Below, piece after piece: positions 1 through 10,057 of a DNA stretch of 32,463 bases (position 1 is the first letter of the stretch; the number at the start of each line of letters is the position of its first letter). The notes under the pieces are model-generated. The model worked only from the letters and a program-made list of their open reading frames with translations. It was not told the DNA's origin and ran no database searches. The DNA comes from Asaccharospora irregularis DSM 2635 (GTDB lineage: Bacteria > Bacillota > Clostridia > Peptostreptococcales > Peptostreptococcaceae): assembly GCF_900129815.1 (NCBI RefSeq), contig NZ_FQWX01000024.1, forward strand, positions 1-32,463, written 5' to 3'. The position numbers were made by a program, and so were the translations under genes.

Positions 1-123
1 CTTCAAGATAAGATTTCCCACCTAAGGGTTAAGATCCCAGGAAGACTACCTGGTTGATAGGTCAAAGGTGTAAGTGCAGCAATGTATTTAGCTTATTGAT
101 ACTAATAGATCGAGGACTTGACC
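1..123 (+). rRNA. 23S ribosomal RNA, 3' end (partial)
   Basis: This is the last part of a large-subunit rRNA; the gene starts outside the window. The segment ending ACTAATAGATCGAGGACTTG is the conserved 3' terminus of bacterial 23S rRNA, closely matching the usual ACTAATAGGTCGAGG form in Firmicutes. The exact 3' nucleotide is set by processing and is approximate here. A 5S gene follows about 100 bases later on the same strand, so this is the end of a standard rrn operon. Confidence 0.93.
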
Positions 124-223
124 AATATATGATTCATTCACTGATATATATACAGTTTTGAAAGTGTTAATATTTAGTTATATAGTTTATAAAATTAAAT
201 AATTAATTCTTTTTATAAAAGAT

Positions 224-343
<120 letters not shown>

Positions 344-527
344 ATCTTTTTTATATGCATAGGAAAGTTATATACATTTCAAAAAATTATAATTTGAAGT
401 TTTATATAGAAAATTTTTCGGATTTTTAAAAAAAACTTATAAAAATGTGTTTAACATTCTAAATTATGGACATAATATTAATGTAAAACTTAATAGACAA
501 AATGAATTACTCAATCTCCCCCATTTT

Positions 528-562
528 AAAGGCCTCTATCCCCCATAGAGGCCTTTATATTT
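528..562 (+). terminator. Intrinsic terminator of the rRNA operon
   Basis: A perfect 12-bp stem (AAAGGCCTCTAT paired with ATAGAGGCCTTT) with a CCCCC loop, followed by ATATTTTT on the plus strand. In the minus direction the stem runs into AAAATGG, so it is best read as the plus-strand end of the rrn transcript, about 185 nt after 5S. Confidence 0.85.
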
Positions 563-581
563 TTAACCTATTACCTTATAT

Positions 582-1061
582 CTAAAGTATCGAATCTTCG
601 TATTCTATAGTACTCAAATGGTTAAATAGTAAATTTTTTATTTTACCGATCAGCCATATTAAAATCCAAGTAAAACAAAATGCAATGCTTAAGTCTTTAA
701 TATTTATAGTATAAAAATTTCTCAGGACTAATATAATACAGCAAATACACACGAAAATTATGTAATTAAGAGTAAATAGAAATAAAGTTATTTTTTCACA
801 AAGTCCATTTGAATAAAATTTACAAGGTTTAATAAGGTCAGAGCCTAAGTGCTTAATTTCTGTAAAAATAAACTTAATAGAACATAGAAGCATTATAATT
901 GAAGCTAGAATTGTACTATATGAAGTTTTAAAAATAAAACTAATAAGCAAGGTAACTCCTAAAATGAATAGGCATAATAATATTTTTTTAAATAAAAACT
1001 TTACAATCATAAATGCGATAATACATATTATTATAGCTATAACTATTTCCAACAACCTCAT
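582..1061 (-). CDS. Small multi-span membrane protein of unknown function
   Basis: I do not recognise a family. The ~159-residue product is dominated by hydrophobic stretches, about four or five likely membrane spans, with Lys/Arg-rich short loops and a C-terminal acidic tail (EYEDSIL), so it is probably an inner-membrane protein. The open frame extends back to a TTG at 1088, but a likely -10 box (TATAAT on the minus strand, 1088-1093) would put the transcription start near 1081. The start is therefore more likely the ATG at 1061, or a TTG at 1055 that has AAAGG six bases upstream. It is isolated between the rRNA operon and the acetyltransferase and points towards the rRNA operon. It could be lineage-specific. 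Confidence 0.6.
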   Translation of the reverse strand: MRLLEIVIAIIICIIAFMIVKFLFKKILLCLFILGVTLLISFIFKTSYSTILASIIMLLCSIKFIFTEIKHLGSDLIKPCKFYSNGLCEKITLFLFTLNYIIFVCICCIILVLRNFYTINIKDLSIAFCFTWILIWLIGKIKNLLFNHLSTIEYEDSIL

Positions 1062-1347
1062 CCTTTCTAAATCTATAATAACTAACAATTATAATATATA
1101 TTATTTTCTAAAATATAACAAATAATCATTTTTCAATTAAAATAAATCAAATTAGACTAAATAATAGATATTTGTAGTTTAATAAAAATTTTAATAAGAT
1201 GTAGTTTAATAAAAATTTTAGGGAATACTTTTTATTAGATTGTTAAAAAAGTTAACAAATATATCTACTTATGTGAATAACTAGGTATATTTTAAAGATA
1301 AAATAAAAAAAAACTTAAAAAATATAAAAATTTTTTGAAATAATATA
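1062..1347. other. AT-rich intergenic region between divergent genes
   Basis: Separates the minus-strand membrane protein from the plus-strand acetyltransferase. It holds the probable -10 box of the former (1088-1093) and a 21-nt direct repeat. No RNA gene or further reading frame is apparent. Confidence 0.6.
1173..1220. repeat. Two-copy 21-nt direct repeat
   Basis: The sequence TGTAGTTTAATAAAAATTTTA (given here as 1173-1193) recurs exactly at 1200-1220, a period of 27 nt. It lies in non-coding AT-rich DNA and may be a small slippage duplication. Confidence 0.7.
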
Positions 1348-1376
1348 TTGAAAAAAGTGCACGCAAACAATATTAT
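1348..1376 (+). promoter_or_regulatory. Sigma-A promoter of the GNAT gene
   Basis: TTGAAA (1348-1353) and TATTAT (1371-1376) are separated by exactly 17 bp, which predicts transcription starting near 1383, just ahead of the AAGGAGGAGAG ribosome-binding site and the TTG start. Confidence 0.6.
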
Positions 1377-1407
1377 AGAATTACATTAAAAAAAAGGAGG
1401 AGAGAGG

Positions 1408-1941
1408 TTGAAAAAAGTTCAAATGAAAAACGGTGAGGAGGTTCTATTAAGGGAGCCTCAAAAAAGTGATGCTTTAGATATAATCCAATTTTATGATATA
1501 GTAACTTCGGAGACTAATTATATATCGTATGCAGCTGGTGAGTATGATTTAACTGTTGAAGAACAAGAGGAATTTATAGAGGAAATAAATGAATCGGATA
1601 ATAATACGGTAGTACTTGCTATAATAGATTCTAAGGTGGTCGGCTTAGGAAAGATAATATCTCATAAAAAAAAGAAAGCAAGACATGTAGGAGTGCTAGC
1701 AATAGCTATAAGGGATGAGTATTGCAACTTAGGAATAGGCAGAATAATTATGAATTATCTAATAGACTGGTGTAAATCAAATGGAGTAACTAGAAAAATA
1801 AGTTTAAGTGTAAGAAAAGATAATCCAAGAGCCATAGCTGTATATGAGAAGTGTGGGTTCGAAATAGAAGGGGTATTAAAAAATGAAAGATATATAGACG
1901 GAGAATTTTTCGATATAGTAGTAATGGGATTAACTATATAG
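1408..1941 (+). CDS. GNAT-family N-acetyltransferase
   Basis: A 177-residue single-domain GCN5-related acyltransferase that transfers an acetyl group from acetyl-CoA to an amine; the substrate cannot be read from sequence. The acetyl-CoA pyrophosphate loop is visible as N-L-G-I-G-R at residues 107-112 after a beta-strand at 95-102. The C-terminal NPRAIAVYEKCGF (139-151) is the typical motif B Asn/Tyr region of RimI-like and phosphinothricin/L-amino-acid acetyltransferases. The start is TTG, chosen because AAAGGAGGAGAG lies just upstream and the product length is normal. It appears monocistronic, with its own promoter (1348-1376) and terminator (2007-2053). The specific substrate is unknown; the family is certain. 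Confidence 0.9.
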   Translation: MKKVQMKNGEEVLLREPQKSDALDIIQFYDIVTSETNYISYAAGEYDLTVEEQEEFIEEINESDNNTVVLAIIDSKVVGLGKIISHKKKKARHVGVLAIAIRDEYCNLGIGRIIMNYLIDWCKSNGVTRKISLSVRKDNPRAIAVYEKCGFEIEGVLKNERYIDGEFFDIVVMGLTI

Positions 1942-2006
1942 CAAAGGAGAGTTTTTTAAAATATAATTTCATGGACAATTCAATTAGTGGTTATTATTAT
2001 ACAAGT

Positions 2007-2053
2007 AAGCTATGAAACTACAGATGCTAAGTCTGTCTTTTATAGCTTTTTTT
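2007..2053 (+). terminator. Intrinsic terminator after the GNAT gene
   Basis: Outer stem AAGCTAT (2007-2013) pairs with ATAGCTT (2042-2048) and an inner stem ACAGA/TCTGT lies inside it. The hairpin is followed by a T run to 2053. Confidence 0.7.
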
Positions 2054-2153
2054 AGTGTTTAGAACTAAATACTATCTTACTGAGGTTCAATTTTAGCATA
2101 TAGGGTAAAATAATAAATAAATAGTTAATTTGGGTAAAAATAATTTTTAATTG

Positions 2154-2162
2154 TGATATAAT
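2154..2162 (+). promoter_or_regulatory. Extended -10 promoter of uvrB
   Basis: TATAAT at 2157-2162 is immediately preceded by TGA, giving the TGn extended -10 form, and no convincing -35 is present at the proper distance. The predicted transcription start is about 2169, so the LexA box at 2175-2186 would block initiation or escape. Confidence 0.6.
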
Positions 2163-2174
2163 TATGTAATAAAG

Positions 2175-2186
2175 GAACGAATGTTC
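2175..2186 (+). promoter_or_regulatory. LexA (SOS) box upstream of uvrB
   Basis: GAACGAATGTTC is a perfect GAAC-N4-GTTC inverted repeat, the core of the Gram-positive LexA/DinR operator (CGAACRNRYGTTYC; the inner positions all fit). It lies 12 nt after the -10 box and just before the Shine-Dalgarno GGAAGGGAG. uvrB/uvrA is a classic SOS-induced operon, so site, position and gene agree. Confidence 0.85.
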
Positions 2187-2202
2187 GGAAGGGAGTGGTT
2201 TT

Positions 2203-4179
2203 GTGGATTTTAAGTTAACGTCAGATTTTAAACCTACAGGGGATCAACCAGAGGCTATTAAATCAATAGTTGAATCCATAAATAGAAATGAAAAGTTTTC
2301 AACAGTACTAGGGGTTACAGGATCGGGGAAAACTTTTACGATGGCAAATATTATTGAGCAAGTAAAGAAACCTACTTTAATAATGGCACATAATAAAACA
2401 CTAGCTGCACAACTTTATAGTGAGTTTAAGGAGTTCTTTCCCGAAAACGCAGTTGAATATTTTGTTAGTTACTACGATTATTACCAACCAGAGGCATATG
2501 TTGCACATAGTGATACATATATAGAGAAAGACGCAAGTATAAATGATGAAATTGACAAGCTCAGACACTCAGCTACAGCATCTGTTTTAGAAAGAAGAGA
2601 TGTTATTATTATTTCTTCTGTATCTTGTATATATGGATTAGGGGATCCTAAAGATTATAAGGAGTTGATGTTATCCCTAAGACCAGGGATGGAGAGAGAC
2701 AGAGACGATATAATTAAAAGACTAATAGAAATACAATATGAAAGAAATGATATAAATTTTGTGAGGGGTACCTTTAGAGTTAGAGGCGATATATTAGAGA
2801 TATTCCCAGCAAGCAATGATGAGAGGGCAATAAGAATTGAATTTTTTGGTGATGAGATAGATAGAATAACGGAGATAGACTATGTTACAGGTAAAATTGT
2901 AGGGGTTAGAAACCATGTAGTAATATTCCCTGCATCCCACTATGTAACGACTCCTGAGAGGATAGAAAAGGCTGTAGAGGATATAGAAAAAGAGCTTTCG
3001 GATAGGATAGAGTACTTTAAGGAAAATGATAAACTTTTAGAGGCTCAAAGAATAGAACAAAGAACAAAATACGATATAGAGATGCTAAAAGAAATAGGTT
3101 TTTGCCAGGGCATAGAAAATTACTCTAGACATATAACAGGGAGAATGCCAGGGGAGAAGCCTTATACCCTTATGGATTTCTTTCCCGATGATTATTTGAT
3201 AATAGTAGATGAATCGCATGTAACAGTTCCACAGGTAAGAGGAATGTATGGAGGAGATAGATCTAGGAAAAAATCTTTGATAGATAACGGATTTAGACTC
3301 CCTTCTGCATATGACAATAGACCTTTAAATTTTGAAGAGTTTGAAGGCAATATAAATCAAATGCTATTTATAACAGCTACCCCTGGGCCTTATGAAATAC
3401 AAAACTCTACAACTATAGCACAGCAGATAATAAGACCTACTGGTTTATTAGACCCTATAATAGAGGTTAGGCCTATAAACAATCAAATAGATGATTTGGT
3501 AGGTGAGATAAATAAGACAATAGAAAAAGGTGAAAGAGTACTTATAACGACTCTTACTAAGAAGATGAGTGAGGACCTTACAAATTATTTAAAAGAGATA
3601 GGCATTAAGGTAAAATACTTACACTCAGACATAGTTACACTAGAGAGAACAGAGATTATAAGAGACCTAAGACTAGGAAAGTTTGATGTCTTAGTAGGGA
3701 TAAACCTACTAAGAGAGGGGCTAGATATACCAGAGGTTTCTCTTATAGCGATTTTAGATGCAGACAAAGAAGGTTTCTTGCGTTCTGAGACATCTTTGAT
3801 ACAGACTATAGGGCGTGCTGCCAGAAATGAAAATGGTAGGGTAATAATGTATGCAGATAAAATAACTGACTCTATGCAAAATGCAATAGATGAGACTAAA
3901 AGAAGAAGGGAAATACAAGATCAATACAATAAAGAGCATGGAATCATTCCTAAGACTATCAAAAAAAGTGTTAGAGACAGTATAGAGGCAACAAAAGCTG
4001 CTGATGAAGAGATAGTTTATGGGATAAAAGATACCGATGACATAGATGAAATCAAAGCAAATATTGCTACTCTACAAGCAGAGATGATGGAAGCAGCAGA
4101 AAATCTACAGTTTGAGAGGGCAGCAGAACTTAGAGATAAAGTTAAAGAACTAGAGAAAAAAATAAGTGATATAGATTAA
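2203..4179 (+). CDS. uvrB: Excinuclease ABC subunit B
   Basis: DNA-damage-verifying helicase of nucleotide excision repair; it is loaded by UvrA and then recruits UvrC. The 658-residue length is normal. Walker A is G-V-T-G-S-G-K-T at residues 37-44. The damage-probing beta-hairpin has the [10 protein letters not shown] segment at 90-99, helicase motif II reads DES followed by HVTVPQ, and motif VI is QTIGRAARN. The C-terminal UVR domain (about 620-655), which contacts UvrC, has the typical [10 protein letters not shown] pattern. The start is GTG at 2203, with GGAAGGGAG upstream. It is the first gene of a uvrB-uvrA operon whose promoter carries a LexA box, so expression should be induced by DNA damage. 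Nothing abnormal is seen in the protein. Confidence 0.98.
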   Translation: MDFKLTSDFKPTGDQPEAIKSIVESINRNEKFSTVLGVTGSGKTFTMANIIEQVKKPTLIMAHNKTLAAQLYSEFKEFFPENAVEYFVSYYDYYQPEAYVAHSDTYIEKDASINDEIDKLRHSATASVLERRDVIIISSVSCIYGLGDPKDYKELMLSLRPGMERDRDDIIKRLIEIQYERNDINFVRGTFRVRGDILEIFPASNDERAIRIEFFGDEIDRITEIDYVTGKIVGVRNHVVIFPASHYVTTPERIEKAVEDIEKELSDRIEYFKENDKLLEAQRIEQRTKYDIEMLKEIGFCQGIENYSRHITGRMPGEKPYTLMDFFPDDYLIIVDESHVTVPQVRGMYGGDRSRKKSLIDNGFRLPSAYDNRPLNFEEFEGNINQMLFITATPGPYEIQNSTTIAQQIIRPTGLLDPIIEVRPINNQIDDLVGEINKTIEKGERVLITTLTKKMSEDLTNYLKEIGIKVKYLHSDIVTLERTEIIRDLRLGKFDVLVGINLLREGLDIPEVSLIAILDADKEGFLRSETSLIQTIGRAARNENGRVIMYADKITDSMQNAIDETKRRREIQDQYNKEHGIIPKTIKKSVRDSIEATKAADEEIVYGIKDTDDIDEIKANIATLQAEMMEAAENLQFERAAELRDKVKELEKKISDID

Positions 4180-4233
4180 ACGAGAAGCTAAATAATATCA
4201 GAAACTAAACAATAATAGAAAGGAACTAAATTG

Positions 4234-7059
4234 ATGGAAGATAAAATCATAATAAAAGGTGCAAAAGAGCATAATCTAAAAAACGTTGACTTAGAACTTC
4301 CGAGAAATAAATTTATAGTTTTTACTGGGTTGTCGGGGTCAGGTAAATCATCACTGGCATTTGATACTATATATGCAGAAGGTCAAAGAAGATATGTAGA
4401 GAGCTTATCATCATATGCAAGACAGTTTTTAGGACAAATGGAAAAGCCGAATGTCGAATATATAGAGGGGTTATCTCCGGCTATTTCTATAGATCAAAAA
4501 ACTACATCAAAAAACCCGCGCTCAACAGTGGGTACTGTTACAGAGATATATGACTATCTTAGACTTTTGTTTGCAAGGGTAGGAGAAGTATACTGTCCTG
4601 TATGTGGAGAAAAGATAAGTCAGATGACTATTCAAGAGATAGTAGATAAAATGTTAGAATTTCCTGAGAGAACAAAGTTACAAATACTATCTCCAGTAGT
4701 GAGAGGACAAAAAGGTACCCATAAAAAACTCTTAGAAAATATCAAAAAAGAGGGATTTGTAAGAATTAGAGTTGATGGAGAGAACTATGAAGTAACAGAT
4801 GATATAGAGTTAAATAAAAACCAAAAGCACAGCATAGAAGTGGTTGTAGACAGAATAGTGGTCAAAGAAGGAATAGAGACAAGATTAGCTGACTCTATTG
4901 AGACGGCGGTTAAACTCTCTGATGGGCTTGTAATAGCTCATATTATAGATGGAGATGAAATACTTTATTCTACTAAGTTTGCTTGTCCAGAACATGGTAT
5001 AGGAATAGAAGAACTATCCCCTAGAATGTTCTCATTTAATGCTCCTTTTGGTGCTTGTAACGTATGTAACGGGCTTGGAGAAAGCAAGGAAGTAGATCCA
5101 GACTTAATTATACCAAATACAGATTTATCTATAAAACAAGGTGCTATAGCGGCATGGGGTTCAGTTGGAACAAATGATGACACATACTATAGTAAAATGG
5201 TTCAAAGTTTAGCCGATCACTTTAATGTTTCGCTAACAACACCATTTAAGGATTTACCAGACGACTTTGTTCAAGAGTTACTATACGGAAGTAACAATAT
5301 AATGGTAGAGTTTGAATATGAATCTAAATTTGGAGGAAGAAGACAATATAAAGCTCCGTTTGAGGGCGTAATAATAAATTTAGAAAGAAGATATAGAGAG
5401 ACAAACTCAGATTATGCTAGAGATAAAATAGAAGAGTATATGGCAGAGAGACCTTGTCCAAAATGTAAGGGAAATAGGCTTAAGAAAGAAGTTCTATCAG
5501 TACTTGTTGATGGTAAGAATATAATAGAAGTTACAGATTTATCTATAAATCAACTTATAGATTTTATAGAAAATATAGATCTTACAGAAAAACAAAGATT
5601 TATAGCCCATGAAATTTTAAAAGAAATAAAAGGAAGGGCAACTTTTTTAAGAGATGTAGGTTTAGATTATCTTGATTTATCTAGAAAAGCAGGAACCCTA
5701 TCAGGAGGAGAAGCTCAGCGTATAAGACTTGCAACTCAGATAGGGTCAGCACTTGTAGGGGTTTTATACGTTTTAGATGAGCCGAGTATCGGACTTCACC
5801 AAAGAGACAATGATAGACTTATAGGTACTTTGAGACACCTTACAGACTTAGGAAATACCCTAATAGTTGTAGAACATGATGAGGACACAATGAGAGAGGC
5901 TGACCATGTAGTAGATATTGGTCCAGAGGCTGGAATTCATGGAGGGGAAATAGTTGCACAGGGAACACTTGATGAGATTATACAAAATCCGAATTCTATA
6001 ACAGGACAGTACCTAAGCGGGAAAAAGAAAATAGAAATACCAGAAACTACTAGAGAAGGAAATGGAAATTATATAGAAATACTTAAGGCCTCTGAGAATA
6101 ACCTAAAGAACATAAATGTAAAAGTGCCTTTAGGCAAATTTGTATGTATAACTGGAGTTTCTGGATCTGGTAAGAGTACATTAGTAAATGATATTTTATA
6201 TAAGGGTGTTGCCAGTAGAGTAAATAGACTTAGACAAAGACCTGGTAAACATAAAGAAATAACTGGAATAGAGAATATAGATAAGATAATAAATATAGAT
6301 CAAAGTCCAATAGGGAGAACTCCCCGTTCGAATCCTGCTACATACACAGGGGTATTTGATCTTATAAGAGATCTATTTGCCACTACAAATGAAGCTAAAG
6401 CTAGAGGTTATAAAAAGGGAAGATTTAGTTTCAATGTAAAGGGTGGAAGATGTGAAGCTTGTAGGGGTGATGGTATACTAAAAATAGAGATGCATTTCCT
6501 ACCAGACGTTTATGTACCTTGTGAAGTATGTAAGGGTGAGAGATACAATAGGGAGACTCTACAAGTTAAATACAAAGATAAGAGTATAGCAGATGTTCTT
6601 GATATGAATGTAGAAGAAGCACTTAGCTTTTTTGAAAATATACCAAATATAAGAAGGAAATTAGAAACACTAATGGATGTAGGACTTTCTTATATTAAAT
6701 TAGGGCAACCTTCAACTCAACTATCAGGAGGAGAAGCTCAAAGAATTAAGTTGGCTACAGAACTTAGCAAAAGGCCTACAGGAAAGACTCTATATATATT
6801 AGATGAACCTACCACTGGATTGCATATGGCGGATGTAGACAAGCTTATAGAGGTTTTACAAAGACTTGCCGATACTGGAAATAGTATTGTGGTTATAGAA
6901 CATAATTTAGATGTTATAAAGACCAGTGATTATATAATCGACTTAGGACCAGAAGGAGGTTCTGGAGGAGGGAAAATAGTTGCTACAGGTACTCCTGAGG
7001 AAGTATCTAAGGTTGATGGTTCATATACAGGTCAATTTCTTAAAAAATATTTTGAGTAG
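4234..7059 (+). CDS. uvrA: Excinuclease ABC subunit A
   Basis: ABC-type ATPase dimer that finds bulky DNA lesions and delivers UvrB. The 941-residue product has two ABC modules: Walker A G-L-S-G-S-G-K-S near residue 32 and G-V-S-G-S-G-K-S around 650, and two LSGGEAQRI signature motifs. Zinc-binding CxxC pairs are present: CPVC near 125, CNVC near 275, CPKC near 410, and the C-terminal CEAC/CEVC finger around 740-770, with CRGDG and CKGER. The ATG at 4234 is preferred; a TTG directly before it (4231), seven bases after AAAGGA, is an alternative. It follows uvrB by about 54 bp and shares its SOS promoter. The intergenic gap contains loose repeats of GAAACTAAA. A terminator follows at 7116. Confidence 0.98.
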   Translation: MEDKIIIKGAKEHNLKNVDLELPRNKFIVFTGLSGSGKSSLAFDTIYAEGQRRYVESLSSYARQFLGQMEKPNVEYIEGLSPAISIDQKTTSKNPRSTVGTVTEIYDYLRLLFARVGEVYCPVCGEKISQMTIQEIVDKMLEFPERTKLQILSPVVRGQKGTHKKLLENIKKEGFVRIRVDGENYEVTDDIELNKNQKHSIEVVVDRIVVKEGIETRLADSIETAVKLSDGLVIAHIIDGDEILYSTKFACPEHGIGIEELSPRMFSFNAPFGACNVCNGLGESKEVDPDLIIPNTDLSIKQGAIAAWGSVGTNDDTYYSKMVQSLADHFNVSLTTPFKDLPDDFVQELLYGSNNIMVEFEYESKFGGRRQYKAPFEGVIINLERRYRETNSDYARDKIEEYMAERPCPKCKGNRLKKEVLSVLVDGKNIIEVTDLSINQLIDFIENIDLTEKQRFIAHEILKEIKGRATFLRDVGLDYLDLSRKAGTLSGGEAQRIRLATQIGSALVGVLYVLDEPSIGLHQRDNDRLIGTLRHLTDLGNTLIVVEHDEDTMREADHVVDIGPEAGIHGGEIVAQGTLDEIIQNPNSITGQYLSGKKKIEIPETTREGNGNYIEILKASENNLKNINVKVPLGKFVCITGVSGSGKSTLVNDILYKGVASRVNRLRQRPGKHKEITGIENIDKIINIDQSPIGRTPRSNPATYTGVFDLIRDLFATTNEAKARGYKKGRFSFNVKGGRCEACRGDGILKIEMHFLPDVYVPCEVCKGERYNRETLQVKYKDKSIADVLDMNVEEALSFFENIPNIRRKLETLMDVGLSYIKLGQPSTQLSGGEAQRIKLATELSKRPTGKTLYILDEPTTGLHMADVDKLIEVLQRLADTGNSIVVIEHNLDVIKTSDYIIDLGPEGGSGGGKIVATGTPEEVSKVDGSYTGQFLKKYFE

Positions 7060-7115
7060 AAATTGACTCGATTAAATATGCGAATAATTTACTTAATTAG
7101 ATAAAATATATAAAG

Positions 7116-7154
7116 TGGGTTCTCTCAAGTATAACTTTTGAGGGACCCATTTTT
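7116..7154 (+). terminator. Terminator of the uvrB-uvrA operon
   Basis: TGGGTTCTCTCAA (7116-7128) pairs with TTGAGGGACCCA (one bulge, one G-T pair), followed by TTTTT. It separates uvrBA from uvrC, which therefore needs its own promoter. Confidence 0.8.
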
Positions 7155-7207
7155 AATGCGCAGATAAAGCATAATAAAATCCCGTAACTATATTAAACAA
7201 TATAGGG

Positions 7208-7213
7208 TATAAT
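7208..7213 (+). promoter_or_regulatory. Probable -10 box of the uvrC-hprK unit
   Basis: TATAAT at 7208-7213 lies 36 bp before the uvrC start and downstream of the uvrBA terminator. No good -35 is visible, and there is no GAAC-N4-GTTC box, so SOS control of uvrC is not indicated here. Confidence 0.4.
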
Positions 7214-7248
7214 TTTAATATATAATTGAAAGTTTGGAGGTGAATAAC

Positions 7249-9066
7249 TTGTTTGATATACAAGAGCAATTAAAAAAGTTACCAGCCGAGCCTGGGGTAT
7301 ATTTGATGAAGGACAAATACGATAATATAATATATGTTGGAAAAGCAATATCTCTTAAAAATAGGGTAAGACAGTACTTCCAATCATCTAAAAATCATTC
7401 TTCAAAAGTTAAATCTATGGTTGGTCATATACATCAGTTTGAGTATATTATTACCGATTCGGAGCTTGAGGCATTGATACTTGAGTGTAACCTGATAAAG
7501 CAATATAGGCCGAAATACAATGTTTTACTGAGAGATGATAAAACATATCCATATATAAAAATAACCTTAAATGAGGACTATCCTAGAGTCTTAAAAGTTA
7601 GGCGAGTTTTAAAAGATAAGGCAAAGTATTTTGGACCATATACAAACTTATCAGCAGTTAATGATACTTTGGAAATAATAAGAAATACATATCCAATTAG
7701 GACTTGTAATATAGACATAGATAGGGCTATAAAAAATAAGATGAGACCCTGTTTAAATATGCATATAAAAAAATGTGTAGGCCCATGTACTGGAAATGTA
7801 TCTAAAGAAGAATATAATAAAATGATAGAGGAAATAATTTTATTTTTATCGGGAAAAGAAGAAAAGTTCATAGAAATATTAAAAGAAAAAATGAAAAAGT
7901 GTTCGGAAGATTTTAATTTTGAAGAGGCTGCTATTTATAGAGATAAGATAAAAAATTTAGAAGAAATAATACAAAAACAAAAAATAGATACTACTATATC
8001 AGATTTGAACCAAGATGTGATTGCTATGGCAAGGGCAGATAATGAGGCTTGTGTTCAAGTATTCTTTATAAGAAATGGAAAAATAGTAGGTAGAGAACAT
8101 TTTATATTAGATGGGGTAATGGACAGTTCAAAAGAGTCTATATTAGGTTCTTTTGTCAAGCAATTCTATTCACAGCAAGAATATATACCTAAAGAGTTGA
8201 TTATAGAGTATGAGATAGAGGATAACTTTATACTAGAGGAGTGGCTGTCATCTAAAAAGGGCCAAAAAGTATCGATAAAAGTTCCTCAAAAAGGAGAAAA
8301 GAAAAGTCTTATCGAGATGGTAAGCAAAAATGCAGAAGAGTACCTTGTGAAGTTCTCGGATTTAAATAAAAGAAAGTATGAAAAGAGTTTAGGAGCATTA
8401 GAGGAATTAAAGCAGATACTTTCACTAGAAAGTACACCAAAGAGGATAGAGTCGTTTGATATATCGAATATTCAAGGGGTTGACTCCATAGGTTCTATGG
8501 TCGTCTATACAAATGGTAAAAAGGACAAAAAAGAGTATAGAAGATATAAGATAAAAACAGTTATAGGACCAAATGATTATGGATCTATGGCTGAGATTGT
8601 AGAGAGAAGATTAAAGTATGGAAATTTACCAGATTTAATATTATTGGATGGTGGTAAAGGACAAGTTAGTGCAGTGAAGAAGGTATTGGATGCTAATAAT
8701 GTAGAAATTCCTCTTTGGGGGATGTATAAAGACGATAAACATAGAACCAAGGGATTAATTTCCCAGGAAATGGAGATAGAGCTAGATAAAACATCTAATC
8801 TGTATAGATTTGTCGCAGGAATTCAAGAAGAGGTTCACAACTACGCAATAACTTATCACAGAAGTTTGAGAGATAAATCACTGACAAAGTCTATCCTAGA
8901 TGAAATAGATGGAGTAGGTGAAAAAAGAAAAAAATCACTTTTAAATCATTTTAAAGATGTTGAGAATATCAAAAAAGCTAGTTTTGAGGAAATACTAGAA
9001 GTGGATGGAATGAATAAAAAAGTAGCGGAAAATATATATAATTTTTTTGGAGGAGTAGACGAATAA
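7249..9066 (+). CDS. uvrC: Excinuclease ABC subunit C
   Basis: Dual nuclease of nucleotide excision repair that cuts both sides of a UvrB-marked lesion. The N-terminal GIY-YIG nuclease shows GVYLM at 16-20 and YVGKA at 29-33. Four cysteines at 153, 168, 176 and 180 match the Fe-S cluster positions reported for UvrC. A UVR domain (about 202-240) with FNFEEAAIYRDKI contacts UvrB, the RNase H-like second nuclease includes DISNIQG and LDGGKGQV, and two helix-hairpin-helix motifs close the protein. The start is taken as TTG 7249, eight bases after TTTGGAGG; the in-frame TTG at 7234 overlaps that ribosome-binding site and is unlikely. Length is about 605 residues, normal. Its stop overlaps the hprK start (TAATG). 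Confidence 0.97.
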   Translation: MFDIQEQLKKLPAEPGVYLMKDKYDNIIYVGKAISLKNRVRQYFQSSKNHSSKVKSMVGHIHQFEYIITDSELEALILECNLIKQYRPKYNVLLRDDKTYPYIKITLNEDYPRVLKVRRVLKDKAKYFGPYTNLSAVNDTLEIIRNTYPIRTCNIDIDRAIKNKMRPCLNMHIKKCVGPCTGNVSKEEYNKMIEEIILFLSGKEEKFIEILKEKMKKCSEDFNFEEAAIYRDKIKNLEEIIQKQKIDTTISDLNQDVIAMARADNEACVQVFFIRNGKIVGREHFILDGVMDSSKESILGSFVKQFYSQQEYIPKELIIEYEIEDNFILEEWLSSKKGQKVSIKVPQKGEKKSLIEMVSKNAEEYLVKFSDLNKRKYEKSLGALEELKQILSLESTPKRIESFDISNIQGVDSIGSMVVYTNGKKDKKEYRRYKIKTVIGPNDYGSMAEIVERRLKYGNLPDLILLDGGKGQVSAVKKVLDANNVEIPLWGMYKDDKHRTKGLISQEMEIELDKTSNLYRFVAGIQEEVHNYAITYHRSLRDKSLTKSILDEIDGVGEKRKKSLLNHFKDVENIKKASFEEILEVDGMNKKVAENIYNFFGGVDE

Positions 9067-9995
9067 TGGATACAGTGGCGAAGGTTTCTATAAAAGAAGT
9101 TATAAAAGACTTAGACCTAGAGGTTGTATATATGCCAGAGAATAAAGATTATTATGTTTGCTCTCAGGAAATAAATAGAACAGGTTTACAGTTTGCGGGG
9201 TATTTTGAATACTTTGCTTATGAAAGAATTCAGATAGTAGGAAAGAGTGAATATAATTTTTTTGGATATATTGATGAAAAAACAAGAGAGGAAATCCTAG
9301 ATAAATTTTTCTCATATGAAATACCAGCATTAATAGTTGCCAGGGATTTAGAAGTTAAAAGTGACGTAATAGAGAAGGCTGAAAAATATGGTAGAGTAGT
9401 ATTAAGCACAAAAAGAAATACAACTAGGCTAATAAACAGGCTATCAAACTATTTGGATAACAAGCTAGCACCTCATACTACAATGCATGGAGTATTAGTT
9501 GATATATATGGAATAGGAGTACTGATAACTGGAGAAAGTGGAGTAGGTAAATCAGAGACTGCCCTAGAGTTAGTACAGAGAGGCCACAGACTTATCGCAG
9601 ATGATGCTGTTGAAATAAAAAAGCTAGATGATAGTGTATTGGTTGGTCAATCACCTGAATTATTAAAACATTTTCTAGAAATAAGAGGGATAGGTATTGT
9701 TGATGTAAGGAGCCTATATGGAGTAGGAGCCATAAAAAATTCAAAAATGATAGACCTTATTATACATTTAGAAAGTTGGAATGAAGAAAGGTATTACGAC
9801 AGATTAGGGCTAGATAAAGAATATGATAAGATCCTGGGAATTAATTTGGAGAAGTTAGTAGTACCAGTCAAGCCTGGTAGAAACACATCTATGATACTAG
9901 AAGTAGCTGCTATGAATTTTAGACAAAAAGGAATGGGCTATGATGCCGCAGAGGAGTTTACTAAAAAATTAGCAAGTGTTACATCTAAAAAATAA
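9066..9995 (+). CDS. hprK: HPr kinase/phosphorylase
   Basis: Bifunctional enzyme that phosphorylates and dephosphorylates Ser46 of HPr, the sensor of carbon catabolite repression in Firmicutes. The 309-residue length is normal. The N-terminal domain is followed by the conserved H141 (TMHGV), the Walker A loop G-E-S-G-V-G-K-S at 156-163, DD at 179-180, and the family signature LEIRGIGIVDVRSLYGVG at about 204-221. The ATG overlaps the uvrC stop by one base (TAATG), with GGAGGAG upstream, so the two are translationally coupled. A bidirectional terminator follows. Pairing with uvrC has no obvious functional logic and is probably a conserved chromosomal neighbourhood. Confidence 0.97.
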   Translation: MDTVAKVSIKEVIKDLDLEVVYMPENKDYYVCSQEINRTGLQFAGYFEYFAYERIQIVGKSEYNFFGYIDEKTREEILDKFFSYEIPALIVARDLEVKSDVIEKAEKYGRVVLSTKRNTTRLINRLSNYLDNKLAPHTTMHGVLVDIYGIGVLITGESGVGKSETALELVQRGHRLIADDAVEIKKLDDSVLVGQSPELLKHFLEIRGIGIVDVRSLYGVGAIKNSKMIDLIIHLESWNEERYYDRLGLDKEYDKILGINLEKLVVPVKPGRNTSMILEVAAMNFRQKGMGYDAAEEFTKKLASVTSKK

Positions 9996-10010
9996 AAATA
10001 TAAAAATATA

Positions 10011-10053
10011 AAAAACAAGAGCCATATCAGAGAATTCTATGACTCTTGTTTTT
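10011..10053. terminator. Bidirectional terminator between hprK and hydA
   Basis: AAAAACAAGAG (10011 on) pairs with CTCTTGTTTTT, extended by CATA/TATG after one mismatch. A-tract on one side and T-tract on the other let it work in both directions, for the convergent hprK and hydrogenase transcripts. Confidence 0.85.
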
Positions 10054-10057
10054 TATA

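Noticed and set aside
345-527. Search for a tRNA after 5S
   Set aside because: No cloverleaf or TTCRANNC arm was found before the terminator; the stretch is AT-rich spacer.
4165-4233. Repeated GAAACTAAA-like words between uvrB and uvrA
   Set aside because: Only loose similarity over nine bases in a 54-bp AT-rich gap; not enough to call a functional repeat.
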